A stretch of 64,000 nt of DNA from Trichormus sp. M33_DOE_039 (lineage in GTDB: Bacteria; Cyanobacteriota; Cyanobacteriia; Cyanobacteriales; Nostocaceae): the NCBI GenBank assembly GCA_015296085.1, contig DVDT01000031.1, positions 62,001 to 126,000 on the forward strand. Direction: 5' to 3'. The stretch's first letter is position 1. Every line of letters starts with the position of its first letter. The notes beneath the pieces were generated by a model, which was not told the origin of the DNA, did not search any database, and worked only from the letters and a program-made list of their open reading frames with translations. Of this stretch, positions 47,301 through 56,657 are shown one piece after another. The translations under genes were made by a program, and so were the position numbers.

Positions 47301-48535
47301 CGATCGCTATCATATATAATCCTGCCAGATAATGTTTCCCGTGCTGCTGCCACCAAGGTTAATGGATAGTTTGTGATTTCAAAAGTTCTGACATTATCGA
47401 TTTCTAAGCTTTCTAACGGTTCTTGCAGTGCCGCATCTACAGGATAATTTTCAAATACTACCAAGCTTTCAAATAAAGAAATGCCCCGTGGAACTTCACT
47501 CCAGCCTTGAATATCTACCAGAGGACTGTAAGCGTATTGTTCTCGCTCCACTTGTTGGGTTTGTAAAGATTGTAACCAAGGTATAATTGCTGTGTCTTCC
47601 GGGATTTGGACTCGCACCGGTAGAGTATTGATAAACAAACCCACCATCGACTCCACACCTTTCAAACTTGGAGGACGGCCGGACACTGTAGCCCCAAAAA
47701 CTACATCCAATTCCCCAGTGTAGCGACTCAGTAAAATTGCCCAAGCTCCCTGGACTAAAGTAGAAAGGGTGACACGATGTTTTTGGGCAAAACTTTGGAT
47801 AGCTACTGTAGTTTCAGAAGGGAACTCAAAAGTAATATCTAAAAAATTACCTTGTTGATGTACACCCCGGTCTACTCCTAGAGATGTGGGTGCAGTAAAC
47901 CCTCGTAAGTTCTGCCGCCAAAAGTTTTCAGCCGCAGTAATATCTTGATGTTGCAACCAATTAATATAATCTTGGTAGGAACGAGAAGTCGTTAAAGATA
48001 AACGTTCACCGCGATTACCAGCTTCGTAGAAAGCAAAGACTTCTTGAAACAGAATTGGGAGAGACCAACCGTCTACTAATAAATGATGGAAACTAGCGAC
48101 AAACTCATAAGTGTTTTCTCTTAAACGCAGCAAAGCACAACGCATCAGAGGAGCTTGATCCAGCTTAAAGCCTTGAGTGCGATCGCTCACCAAAAATTCC
48201 TCGATTTGCTGTTGCTGTTCTGAGGCAGAACACAGCCGCCAATCATACTCAGTCCAAGGTAAAGTTGCTTGATGACGGACGATTTGCAAAGGCTTTTTGC
48301 GATTTTCCCAAACAAACAGCGTTCTTAAAACCGGATGTCGCTCTACTACTTGTTGCCAAGCCTGCTTAAACACTGTCACATTTAAGTTACCGCTAATCCT
48401 GCAACTAAACTGCTCAAAGTAAATACCAGACTCCGGCGAATAGAGAGTATGAAATAACATCCCCTGCTGCATCGGCGATAAAGGATAGATAGCAGCCACG
48501 TTTTTGGTTTTAGTTGTTTGTTCTGAAATTGTCAT
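44345..48535 (-). CDS. NRPS, one module: C-A(Thr)-FkbM methyltransferase-T
   Basis: 1396 aa. Condensation domain 15-450 (LSPMQQGMLFHTLY, HHLLVDG at 150-156), of the type found after epimerisation domains. Adenylation domain from about 465: A3 YTSGSTGKPKG at 619-629, pocket region FDFSVW, A8 core near 895. Read against GrsA, the pocket residues are D-F-W-N-I-G-M-V-H plus the invariant K, the threonine code. Between A8 and A10 (NGKLDRR at 1267) lies a methyltransferase of the FkbM family at about 940-1222 (FDVGANIGLFSLF, YAFEPIPP, IDLLKIDAEKSE). Carrier domain 1290-1360 with LGGHSLLATQ. No thioesterase or reductase follows, although this is the last gene of the cluster. An aagga ribosome-binding site precedes the ATG. 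A repeat-derived loop lies at about 842-866. Confidence 0.9.
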   Translation of the reverse strand: MTISEQTTKTKNVAAIYPLSPMQQGMLFHTLYSPESGIYFEQFSCRISGNLNVTVFKQAWQQVVERHPVLRTLFVWENRKKPLQIVRHQATLPWTEYDWRLCSASEQQQQIEEFLVSDRTQGFKLDQAPLMRCALLRLRENTYEFVASFHHLLVDGWSLPILFQEVFAFYEAGNRGERLSLTTSRSYQDYINWLQHQDITAAENFWRQNLRGFTAPTSLGVDRGVHQQGNFLDITFEFPSETTVAIQSFAQKHRVTLSTLVQGAWAILLSRYTGELDVVFGATVSGRPPSLKGVESMVGLFINTLPVRVQIPEDTAIIPWLQSLQTQQVEREQYAYSPLVDIQGWSEVPRGISLFESLVVFENYPVDAALQEPLESLEIDNVRTFEITNYPLTLVAAARETLSGRIIYDSDRCDADTVTRMAGHFHNLLNAIISQPDLPITKLPLISDTEKQQLISAWNANKKEYSNNYGLHQLFEQQVEKTPNAVALVFGEQTLTYAQLNARANQLAHYLQSLGVKPETLVGVCVERSLEMVVALLGILKAGGAYLPLDPDYPTDRLEFMLADAQVSVLVTQSQWLDILPEFSADKLCLDTDWQFINTLSQENPISQATPESLAYVIYTSGSTGKPKGVMVNHGNVTRLLAATQDWFNFDASDVWTLFHSYAFDFSVWEIWGALLYGGRLVIVPFWVSRDPQVFYQLLRQEQVTVLNQTPSAFRQLIWAEEQEQLKDIQLSLRWVIFGGEALDPTSLLPWFERHGDATPQLVNMYGITETTVHVTFRRLSMADARSRNSVIGVPIPDLQVYILDEYLQPVPVGVRGEMYVGGAGVTRGYLNRPELTQQRFIPNPPVSFRDANANGVPQSSVTSPQSLYKTGDLARYLPDGNIEYLGRIDHQVKIRGFRIELGEIEAALNQHPVVQESVVIARAENSGHQRLVAYIVPDVVKALTVRQLLKLEQQGRLTHQLRYELPNGMTIAHLNQNETEFVYQEIFVEESYLRHGITIQDGDRIFDVGANIGLFSLFVNQHCQNCEIYAFEPIPPVFEVLRLNSELYGLNVHLFECGLSSEVRVAEFTYYPNVSVISGRFANEVEERETIKSFLLNQTVALSDQDIDELLTERLTNQRFTCQLNTISHVIQEHGIPQIDLLKIDAEKSEMEVLAGIKNEDWPKIKQIVVEVHDIDGQLAIITNLLKQHGFELEIEQDTLLQNTGLYNIYGVRSKSPAISKITKEKTWTSPQLLMDDVRQHLEGQLPDYMIPSAFVLLDSLPLTTNGKLDRRALPSPDLEQNRRASFVPPQTETEQAIADIISSVLEIEKIGIHDNFFELGGHSLLATQVVSRLRQTFSIELPVQAIFNHPTIAGLAAIVIAKQLEQVDDDALSQILAEVNQLSSHEVKLQLNRD
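45937..46012 (-). repeat. Repeat-derived loop in the A domain of the Thr-methylating module
   Basis: The segment encodes an extra loop (PPVSFRDANANGVPQSS...) between the FIPN and LYKTGD motifs of the A domain. Its DNA contains the gttcgcgttagcgtctct / agagacg dispersed repeat and gggga-ctgg words. It is in frame. Confidence 0.75.
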
Positions 48536-48591
48536 AGTGTCCTTATTGTTTAGTCATTAGTTTTTCTCCCCCACACCCTTACACCCCTCCC

Positions 48592-51500
48592 TCATTCACC
48601 TATTTCTGCCAATAAAGCATCCAGCTCATCTTGATTTAATTCGGCTTCGGGAAAATCAGATGGGGTGTATCCACCTGTGGTTGACTGACAATGGTGAATA
48701 AGTGTTTGTAGGGCGGTGATGAAATCATTGGCTAGGCGTTCAATTGTGCTACGCTTATGCACTTTTTGGCTGTAAGTCCAGTTCAGCTGTAGTTGGCCTT
48801 CAGCTACAATTCCCGTAATTTCTAGCAAATGGCGACGATGGGATGAAGGACTTTGATTTGCGCCGGTGGAAGTTTTGGCAAAGCCTTCGATGATTCCGGG
48901 GGGGATGCGTTCAATTTGTCCTAAGTAGTTGAAACATACTTCAGCTTCGCTGGCTTGTTGGCGAATCTGATGCTCATCGCTGAGATAGCGGAGAATGCCG
49001 TAGCCTATGCCTTTTTGGGGTATGGCGCGGAGTTGCTCCTTGACAGATTTCAGGGCTTCTCCTGGATGATTCTGGTCGTTTAGTGATAGGAACACAGGGA
49101 AAATAGCAGTGAACCAACCGACTGTCCGAGAGAGGTTAATATCTGCAAAGAGTTCTTCTCTTCCGTGTCCTTCTAAATCGATGACGAATGAATTGTTACC
49201 TGTCCAACTGACCAAGCTTTGAAGGCAGGCAGTTAGTAGAATATCGTTGATTTCGGTGTTGTAGGCTTGGGGAACTTCTTTTAACAGAGCTTGGGTTTCT
49301 ATTTCACTGAGACTAACTGCTACTTGAGTAGCACTAGCGAAGGTGTTGTCTGCTTTGCCGTTGGGATAATCTACTGGTAGAGGGAGATAACGCGACTGGG
49401 TGAGCCAGTATTGTAATTCAGATTTGAGGGCAGGCGAACGCCCATATTCTTGCAAACGAATAGCCCAATCTTGGAAGGAATTTGTCTTGGGTGGTAGCTG
49501 GATAGTTTCTCCACGGCTAAGTTGTTGGTATGCAGTCGAGAAATCCTCTAATAAAATCCGCCAGGAAACCCCATCTACAACCAAGTGATGAATAATGATG
49601 AGTAACTGACTGGGTTGATCTCTCTCCAACTTAAACAGTACTACCCGCAGCAATTCACCTTTTGATAAATTTAGGCTAGCTTGCAATTTTGCTGCTACTG
49701 CTTTGATAGTTCCTTGTTGCTGTGTGGGATTCAGTTCTGATAAATCTATGGCATCAAAAGGTATGCTACTAACCGCATCACCATTGATTTGTTGCCATTG
49801 GGAATCATCGCGCCAGAAACGCGATCGCAACGCATCATGATGTTCTAATAGTTTTTGTACTACCTGCCGTAATAATTCCGGTTGCAAGTCTGGTTGTACT
49901 TCTAGCAACACTGATTGATTGTAGTAATCTGATTGAGGTGAATTCTGTTCCAAGAACCAATGCTGAATCGGAGTTAAGGGTACTTCTCCGGTGACTAACC
50001 CCTGTTCAGCTTGGTGAATACCCATTGTGCAGACTGTCGCTAACTCAGCAATTGTTTGATATTGGAAAATCTGCTTGAGTGTGAGTTGTATTCCCAATTG
50101 ATTGGCACGAGCAATTACCTGAATACTAATAATAGAATCGCCACCCAAATCAAAGAAATTATCGTGAATACCAACCTGTTGCAAACCTAGAATTTCACAC
50201 CAGATTTGAGCCAAGCTTTCCTCAATGTGGTTACGGGGTATAACTAAATCATTGTGGGAATTAGCTTCTACATCCGGTGCAGGAAAAGCACGACGGTCTA
50301 TTTTACCGTTGGGTGTTAAAGGGAACGCTTCCAGGAACACAAAAAAATTGGGAATCATGTACTCAGGAAGTCGCTGTTGCAGTAATTGACGCAATTCGCT
50401 AGTAGTCGGTGTTTCCTGTTGGGGAATGACATAAGCCACCAAGCGTTTATTTCCTGGTTGGTCTTCGCGAACCATGACAACAGCTTGCTTCACTAGAGGA
50501 TGGGCAATAATTCCCGCTTCGATTTCACCCAACTCTATCCGAAAACCCCGTAGTTTTACCTGATGATCAATGCGTCCGAGGTATTCGATATTGCCATCTG
50601 CGTTATATCTGGCTAGATCACCAGTTTTATAGAGAGTGAGGGATGGAGAATTTAATTGTATAAATCTTTCTTGTGTTAAGTCTGGGCGATCGCGATAACC
50701 TCTAGCTAGTCCTGCGCCACCAATATGCAATTCTCCAGGTACGCCAATCGGGACTGGTTGTCCGTAAGTATCCAGCAGATAGATTTGCGTGTTAGCGATG
50801 GGATGACCAATCAAAACCGGACATTCCCCCGGTTCGACTTTGTAGATTGTTGACCAAACAGTAGTTTCCGTAGGCCCGTAAGCATTCCAGACTTCACGAC
50901 TTCTCGCCAGCAGTTGATTAGCTAAATCCCTAGATAGTGCTTCACCAACAGAGAAAATTTTTAATCGGTCTGTACCATTCCACCCAGAAGCCAACAAAAT
51001 TCTCCAACTGGCTGGTGTAGCCTGCATGATTGTCGCTTGAGATTCCAAGAGTAACTTTTGCAATGCGTAGCCATCTTTACTATCATCGGTACTAACTAAA
51101 ACTACCTTTGCCCCTACTATTAAAGGTAAGAAAATATCTACTACCGCAATGTCAAAGGATAAAGTTGTGACAGAAAGGACAGTATCTGTGAGTGTAATTC
51201 CTGGTTCTTGAGCCACTGAGGTTAAGAAGTTCACTACAGAACTATGCTGAATTTGCACGCCTTTGGGCTTACCAGTCGAACCAGAGGTATAAATTACGTA
51301 AGCTAGGTTATTGGGGGATTGGGGGTTGGGAATTGGGGATTGGGGAGAATAGGATGATATTGTTGGCCAATCTGTATCTAAACAGATGATTTTTGCTTCT
51401 GTGTTTGGTAGTGAATCTACTAGTGATTTTTGTGTTAATAGTATTCCAACTTGAGCATCCTGCATCATGAACGCCAAACGTTCCGCCGGATATTTGGGGT

Positions 51501-54500
51501 CAAGGGGTACATACGCTCCCCCAGCTTTGAGAATCCCCAATAAACCCACCACCATATCTAGGGAGCGTTCCACACAAATCCCCACCAATTTCTCGCTACC
51601 TATCCCCAAAGACTGTAAGTAGTCAGCCAGTTGATTAGCACGGGAATTTAACTCGGAATAAGTTAACTCCTCACCATTTCCCGTTCCCACTGCTACAGCA
51701 TTGGGTGTCCATTTTACCTGAGCCTCAAATAGTTGATGCAAACATAAATCGGTGGGGTATTCAGCCTCAGTATGATTCCAATCAACTAGTATTTTTTGTT
51801 CTTCAGCAGCAGTTAACAGAGGTAATAAACCTACAGGTTGTTCTGGATTGGTGGTGACTGCTATTAGTAAGTTTTGGAAGTGATGAGCGATGCGTTCAAT
51901 AGTCTCGACATCAAACAAGTCGCTGTTATATTCCCACCCCCCGACTAATCCTTGGGGAGTTTCTCCCATCGACAGGGTTAAATCAAACTTGGCTGTGACT
52001 GTCTCAATGGGTAAAGGTGTCAGACTCAACCCAGGTAGTTCTAAATTCTGGGAGGGGGTATTTTGCCAAATGAACATTACCTGAAATAATGGACTGTGGC
52101 TGAGGTTACGTTCTGGTTGTAAGGCTTCTACTACTTGCTCAAAGGGGACATCTTGGTAAGCATAAGCTTCTAGCGCGACTCGCCGGACTTGTTGTAATAG
52201 TTCGGAAAATTTCGGGTTGTCTGTAATTTGCGATCGCAATACCAAAGTATTCACAAAAAAACCAATTAGTGGTTCAATCTCAGCGCGATCGCGGTTAGCA
52301 ATAGGTGTACCAACAAGTATGTCTGTTTGACCACTGTAGCGATGCAACAAAGTCACAAAGACTGCTTGCAAGGTCATGAAGAGGGTAACGCCAGATTTTT
52401 GGCTGAGACTCTGGAGTTTTGCTGTCAACTCAGCATCAATTGTAAACTCATAATTACCCCCCTTATAACTTTGTACCGGAGGACGAGGGCGATCGCTTGG
52501 TAATTCTAACAGTGGTGGTGCGCCTGCAAGTTGCTGTTTCCAATAATTGAGTTTCTTCTCTAACACTTCCCCACTCAACCATTGTCTTTGCCACACTGCA
52601 AAATCAGCATACTGAATTGCTAACTCTGGTAAAGGAGAAGTTTTTCCTGCTGCAAAGGCTGTGTACAATGCTGATAATTCTTGGATAAATACACCCACAG
52701 ACCAACCATCACAGACAATGTGATGCAGATTTATGAGTAACACATGGGATTGTTCGCCCAAACGCAACAACTGCGATCGCATTAAGGGAGCAATGGCGAG
52801 GTTAAATGCTGTCTCGGCGGCGGTAATTGTTAACTGCTTAACCTGTTGAGCTTGTTCTGGTTCTGGTAATCCCTGTAAATCTATGACTGAGATTTGACCT
52901 AACCCCCTTTCCCCCTTCCCTTGTAGGGAAGGGGGAATATGTAGAGAAGTTGCATGCAACTTCTCTACAGTTGTGGGGGAGAGGTTTGGAGAGGGGTTTT
53001 CTAACTCTTGCGTAAAATTGGAAACAATTACTTGGGATGGTACACCGTTAATAGTCTGAAAACTAGTCCGCAAGACTTCATGACGGCGGACAATTTCCTG
53101 TAATGCTTGCTCTAAGGCAGTAACGTTTAAGTTGCCTTGCAATTTTACAGCCGCAGGCATATTGTATGCAGCACTGCTACCTTCTAGTTGCTCTAGAAAC
53201 CAGAGTCTTTGCTGTGACCAAGATAGGGGTATAAGTTGACCATCTCTAGCTACTGGGACAAGGGGTGGTGAGACTAAGCCTGAGTCAGTTTGCTGGAGTT
53301 TGTGGATCGCTTGGTCGAGTTCCGCCACGGTGGGAGATTCAAATAATAGTCGTAGCGGTACTTCAACGCGGAAAATTTCCCGCAGTCGGGAAATTACTTG
53401 TGTAGCTAAAAGGGAATGTCCCCCTAAGCTAAAGAAGTTATCGTGAATGCTGATGGGTTGATTTTGCTGTTTAATTCCTAGTACAGAAATGAAGATATCA
53501 GCGATTAATATTTCCGTTGCTGTGTGGGGTGGGACGCAGTTTGGGGAAGTGAGATTAATGTCTGGGATGGGGAGAGCATTTCGGTCTAGTTTGCCGTTGG
53601 GTGTGAGAGGAAAGGTATCAAGCACTACAAAGGCATTAGGAATCATGTAATCGGGGAGTTGCTGTTTGAGGGAGTTTCGCAACTCTTCACTAGTGGGTGC
53701 TTCCCCGTCTGGGATGATGTAGGCGACTAAACGTTGGTCGCCTGGGTTATCTTCCCGGACGATCGCGGCTACTTGTTTGACGTTGGAATGTAGAGCGATC
53801 GCTTTTTCAATCTCTCCCAACTCAATCCTAAATCCCCGTAGTTTTACTTGGAAGTCTACACGGCTAATGTATTCAATATTTCCATCTGGTAAATAACAGG
53901 CTAAATCACCAGTTTTATACAGATGACCTTTCCCAAAAGGATTATGAATAAATTTCTCTTGGGTTAACTCTGGACGATGCAAGTAACCTTTAGCTAACCC
54001 TGCACCACCAATATAGAGTTCACCTGGTACACCTACAGGAACAGGTTGTAGATTCTGGTCGAGGAGATAAATTTGGGTGTTGGCGATGGGACGACCAATA
54101 GGGATGCTGTGACCCCTACCCCTGTAAGCCAGGTTCATTGAACAAGTAGCATCAATTGTGGCTTCTGTAGGGCCGTAGAGGTTATATATCTCTGCATCTA
54201 TTTGACTGTGACAGCGTTCTACTAGTTCGCCTGTTAAGACTTCACCACCGCAAAAAACGCGTTTGAGCGATTTACAACTAGGGAATTCTCCTGAGTCTAG
54301 AAGCATTCGCAGGAGGGAAGGAACTAATTGTAGTGTGGTAATTTGCTGCTTGTTAATTACTTCTATTAAATAGCTACTGTCACGATGTCCCCCTGGTTGC
54401 GCCATGACTAACTGCGCACCTGCTAGCAAGGGGGCGTAAAATTCCCAGATGGCTGCATCAAAGCTGAAGGGAGTTTTTTGTAGGACTTTATCATCTGGGG

Positions 54501-56571
54501 TTAACGGGAAAGTGTTCTGCATCCAAACCATGTGGTTAACTATGGCGCGATGCGGAATCATGACTCCTTTGGGTTTACCTGTTGAGCCGGAGGTGTAAAT
54601 TACATAGGCTAAATGATCTGGGGATTGGTGAGCCAGCGCGGTCTTCTCATTGGGAACTGGGGACTGGGGAGAGAAAGAAGTAGCAATGAGTTGCCAATCT
54701 TGATCTAAACAAATTATCTGGGCTTGTTGTTGGGGTAGGGAGTTTAATAGATGCTGCTGGGTTAGGAGTATGTTGATTTGAGCATCCTGCATCATGAATG
54801 CTAAACGTTCCGCCGGATATTCTGGGTCAAGGGGAAGATATGCACCACCAGCTTTGAGAATCCCCAACAACCCAACTACCATCTCTATGGAGCGTTCTAC
54901 ACAAATTCCTACCAGTGTGTCTGTACCAACACCCAACGATCGCAAGTATTGCGCGAGTTGATGAGCGCGAGTATTCAACTCAGTGTAGGTTAACTTTTCT
55001 CTTTCCCCAATCACCGCAATATGATCAGGAGTACGTTGCACCTGTGCTGCAAATAATTCATGCAAACATAGATTTTCGGGGTATTCAGCTTGAGTTTGAT
55101 TCCACTCAACTAGTATTTGATGGCGTTCTGATGCTGTTAACAGAGGTAAATCAGCGATTAGCTGTTGGGGGTTGGAGGAGATCGCATTTAATAAATTCTG
55201 GAAATGTCCCGCCATCCGAGTAATTGTCTCAGCCTCGAATAAGTCACAGTTATATTCCCATGTTCCTTTGAGTTTGCCGCCGATTTCCTCCATTGATAGG
55301 GTTAAATCAAACTTGGCGGTAACTGTCTCCATCTCTATGGGTGCAATTTTTAACCCCGATATTTCTAATTCACCTACAGGCGCATTTTGTAAAGCAAACA
55401 TCACCTGAAATAATGGGCTGTAACTCAGATTGCGGTCTGGTTGTAAAGCTTCTACCACTTGCTCAAAGGGGACATCTTGATGAGCAAAAGCATCTAAAGT
55501 TGTCTGCTGTACTTGTTGCAGCAATTCTAAAAAGCTGGAATTGCCGGAAATTTGGTTACGCAATACTAAAGTATTGACAAAAAAACCAATTAATGGTTCT
55601 ATTTCCTGACGATTGCGATTGGCGACAGGTGTACCGATGAGGATATCTGTTTGACCACTGTAGCGATGCAGCAAAATGACAAAAGCTGCTTGTAAGGTCA
55701 TGAACAGGGTTGCGCCTGTTTGTTGGCTCAGGTTTGTGAGTTGTTGTGTAAGTTTAGCACTGAGTTCGTAGGTGAAGGTGCTACCGCGATAAGTTTGAAC
55801 AGCAGGACGGGGGCGACTGGACAATTCTAACAATGGGGTAGCATCTGCTAACTTTTCCCGCCAATATTTGAGTTTATTAGTTAAGACTTCCTCAGTTAAA
55901 AATTGTCTTTGCCAGACTGCAAAGTCTGCATATTGAATTGCTAACTCTGGTAAAGGTGACTGTTTACCCTCGGTAAAAGCTACATACAGTGCAGACAGTT
56001 CTTGAATGAAGACACCCACAGACCAACCATCAGAGACAATATGGTGTAGGTTTAACACCAGCACATGGGATGTTTGAGTTAGGCGTAGCAGTTGCACCCG
56101 CAACAGTGGTGCAATGGACAAATCAAAGGGTGTAGAGACTTCCCAGGCTAGATGCTGTTGCACTGCTGCCGTTTGTTCTGCCGTGGGTATTGCTTGTAAA
56201 TCAACTATGCTGAGAGTCACATTGACATCTGCATCCACCACCTGCACAGGTATATCATCCACCACCTGAAAACTAGTCCGCAGAATTTCATGACGATGGA
56301 CAATTTCCTTCAAAGCCTGTTCTAAAGCAGCTTCCTGGAGTTCTCCAGTAATTTGCACCGCCGCCGGGATATTGTAAGTAGCCTTGTGTTCTTCCCATTG
56401 GGAGAGAAACCAGAGACGCTGCTGGGCGAAAGATAAAGGTGCGGGTTGGGAAGAATTGCGGCGGGCGATCGCTTCATTATTAAAACTAATGCCTTTTTTC
56501 TTCAGCATCAGTTTCAGTAATTCTTGCTTTTGGGCTGTTAAAGAATTTTGTGATGGCGAGGAGGGATTCAT
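48592..56571 (-). CDS. NRPS, two modules: C-A(Gln)-T-C-A(unassigned)-T-E
   Basis: 2659 aa. Module 1: C 45-480 (HHIVSDG at 176-182), A 495-1000 (YTSGSTGKPKG at 659-669), T with LGGHSLLATQ near 1049. Pocket residues D-A-W-Q-F-G-L-I-D-K give glutamine. Module 2: C 1113-1590 (HHIVCDG at 1283-1289), A 1605-2100, T with LGGDSIISIQ near 2143. Pocket residues by eye are D-I-V-Q-F-V-A-V-W-K, which I cannot assign. Epimerisation domain 2190-2640 (HHLVVDGVSWR, EGHGREE, NLSRTVGWFTAIFP, CFNYLGQ), so residue 2 leaves as the D-form. This fits the downstream C domain. The C-terminal tail (ELNQDELDALLAEIGE) is a short acidic linker. In-frame repeat inserts occur in the second C domain and in front of the A3 core of both A domains. 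Confidence 0.92.
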   Translation of the reverse strand: MNPSSPSQNSLTAQKQELLKLMLKKKGISFNNEAIARRNSSQPAPLSFAQQRLWFLSQWEEHKATYNIPAAVQITGELQEAALEQALKEIVHRHEILRTSFQVVDDIPVQVVDADVNVTLSIVDLQAIPTAEQTAAVQQHLAWEVSTPFDLSIAPLLRVQLLRLTQTSHVLVLNLHHIVSDGWSVGVFIQELSALYVAFTEGKQSPLPELAIQYADFAVWQRQFLTEEVLTNKLKYWREKLADATPLLELSSRPRPAVQTYRGSTFTYELSAKLTQQLTNLSQQTGATLFMTLQAAFVILLHRYSGQTDILIGTPVANRNRQEIEPLIGFFVNTLVLRNQISGNSSFLELLQQVQQTTLDAFAHQDVPFEQVVEALQPDRNLSYSPLFQVMFALQNAPVGELEISGLKIAPIEMETVTAKFDLTLSMEEIGGKLKGTWEYNCDLFEAETITRMAGHFQNLLNAISSNPQQLIADLPLLTASERHQILVEWNQTQAEYPENLCLHELFAAQVQRTPDHIAVIGEREKLTYTELNTRAHQLAQYLRSLGVGTDTLVGICVERSIEMVVGLLGILKAGGAYLPLDPEYPAERLAFMMQDAQINILLTQQHLLNSLPQQQAQIICLDQDWQLIATSFSPQSPVPNEKTALAHQSPDHLAYVIYTSGSTGKPKGVMIPHRAIVNHMVWMQNTFPLTPDDKVLQKTPFSFDAAIWEFYAPLLAGAQLVMAQPGGHRDSSYLIEVINKQQITTLQLVPSLLRMLLDSGEFPSCKSLKRVFCGGEVLTGELVERCHSQIDAEIYNLYGPTEATIDATCSMNLAYRGRGHSIPIGRPIANTQIYLLDQNLQPVPVGVPGELYIGGAGLAKGYLHRPELTQEKFIHNPFGKGHLYKTGDLACYLPDGNIEYISRVDFQVKLRGFRIELGEIEKAIALHSNVKQVAAIVREDNPGDQRLVAYIIPDGEAPTSEELRNSLKQQLPDYMIPNAFVVLDTFPLTPNGKLDRNALPIPDINLTSPNCVPPHTATEILIADIFISVLGIKQQNQPISIHDNFFSLGGHSLLATQVISRLREIFRVEVPLRLLFESPTVAELDQAIHKLQQTDSGLVSPPLVPVARDGQLIPLSWSQQRLWFLEQLEGSSAAYNMPAAVKLQGNLNVTALEQALQEIVRRHEVLRTSFQTINGVPSQVIVSNFTQELENPSPNLSPTTVEKLHATSLHIPPSLQGKGERGLGQISVIDLQGLPEPEQAQQVKQLTITAAETAFNLAIAPLMRSQLLRLGEQSHVLLINLHHIVCDGWSVGVFIQELSALYTAFAAGKTSPLPELAIQYADFAVWQRQWLSGEVLEKKLNYWKQQLAGAPPLLELPSDRPRPPVQSYKGGNYEFTIDAELTAKLQSLSQKSGVTLFMTLQAVFVTLLHRYSGQTDILVGTPIANRDRAEIEPLIGFFVNTLVLRSQITDNPKFSELLQQVRRVALEAYAYQDVPFEQVVEALQPERNLSHSPLFQVMFIWQNTPSQNLELPGLSLTPLPIETVTAKFDLTLSMGETPQGLVGGWEYNSDLFDVETIERIAHHFQNLLIAVTTNPEQPVGLLPLLTAAEEQKILVDWNHTEAEYPTDLCLHQLFEAQVKWTPNAVAVGTGNGEELTYSELNSRANQLADYLQSLGIGSEKLVGICVERSLDMVVGLLGILKAGGAYVPLDPKYPAERLAFMMQDAQVGILLTQKSLVDSLPNTEAKIICLDTDWPTISSYSPQSPIPNPQSPNNLAYVIYTSGSTGKPKGVQIQHSSVVNFLTSVAQEPGITLTDTVLSVTTLSFDIAVVDIFLPLIVGAKVVLVSTDDSKDGYALQKLLLESQATIMQATPASWRILLASGWNGTDRLKIFSVGEALSRDLANQLLARSREVWNAYGPTETTVWSTIYKVEPGECPVLIGHPIANTQIYLLDTYGQPVPIGVPGELHIGGAGLARGYRDRPDLTQERFIQLNSPSLTLYKTGDLARYNADGNIEYLGRIDHQVKLRGFRIELGEIEAGIIAHPLVKQAVVMVREDQPGNKRLVAYVIPQQETPTTSELRQLLQQRLPEYMIPNFFVFLEAFPLTPNGKIDRRAFPAPDVEANSHNDLVIPRNHIEESLAQIWCEILGLQQVGIHDNFFDLGGDSIISIQVIARANQLGIQLTLKQIFQYQTIAELATVCTMGIHQAEQGLVTGEVPLTPIQHWFLEQNSPQSDYYNQSVLLEVQPDLQPELLRQVVQKLLEHHDALRSRFWRDDSQWQQINGDAVSSIPFDAIDLSELNPTQQQGTIKAVAAKLQASLNLSKGELLRVVLFKLERDQPSQLLIIIHHLVVDGVSWRILLEDFSTAYQQLSRGETIQLPPKTNSFQDWAIRLQEYGRSPALKSELQYWLTQSRYLPLPVDYPNGKADNTFASATQVAVSLSEIETQALLKEVPQAYNTEINDILLTACLQSLVSWTGNNSFVIDLEGHGREELFADINLSRTVGWFTAIFPVFLSLNDQNHPGEALKSVKEQLRAIPQKGIGYGILRYLSDEHQIRQQASEAEVCFNYLGQIERIPPGIIEGFAKTSTGANQSPSSHRRHLLEITGIVAEGQLQLNWTYSQKVHKRSTIERLANDFITALQTLIHHCQSTTGGYTPSDFPEAELNQDELDALLAEIGE
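51310..51360 (-). repeat. Tandem gggattggg-type repeat in front of the A3 core (module 2)
   Basis: Encodes YSPQSPIPNPQSPNN just before LAYVIYTSG. The DNA is a run of ggggattgggg/gttgggaattgggg words identical in kind to intergenic repeats at 56581-56620 and 9525-9550. In frame. Confidence 0.8.
52891..53013 (-). repeat. Compound repeat with a 30-bp palindrome inside a C domain
   Basis: Encodes about 40 extra residues (1187-1227) in the second condensation domain. It contains, in order on the plus strand, a ccccctttcccccttccctt word with its inverted copy, the perfect palindrome 52940-52969, and a 25-nt word (52973-52997) identical to intergenic 44015-44039. The first C domain of the same protein has no insert here. 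Confidence 0.85.
54619..54681 (-). repeat. Tandem repeat in front of the A3 core (module 1, Gln)
   Basis: Encodes SFSPQSPVPNEKTALAHQSP before DHLAYVIYTSG. The DNA contains ttgggaactggggactgggga, the same word family as the insert at 51310-51360. In frame. Confidence 0.72.
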
Positions 56572-56657
56572 AGAAATTGGGAACTGGAAATTAGGGACTG
56601 GGGATTGGGAAGTTGGTGTTGTCGGTAGTAGTGGGATACTTTCCTACTCAGCACTCA
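56572..56657. repeat. Intergenic ggggactggggattggg repeat between NRPS genes
   Basis: Most of this 86-bp gap consists of the ggga-ctgggga-ttggg word family also found inside the NRPS genes. No other signal is seen, and the two NRPS genes are probably co-transcribed across it. Confidence 0.6.
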
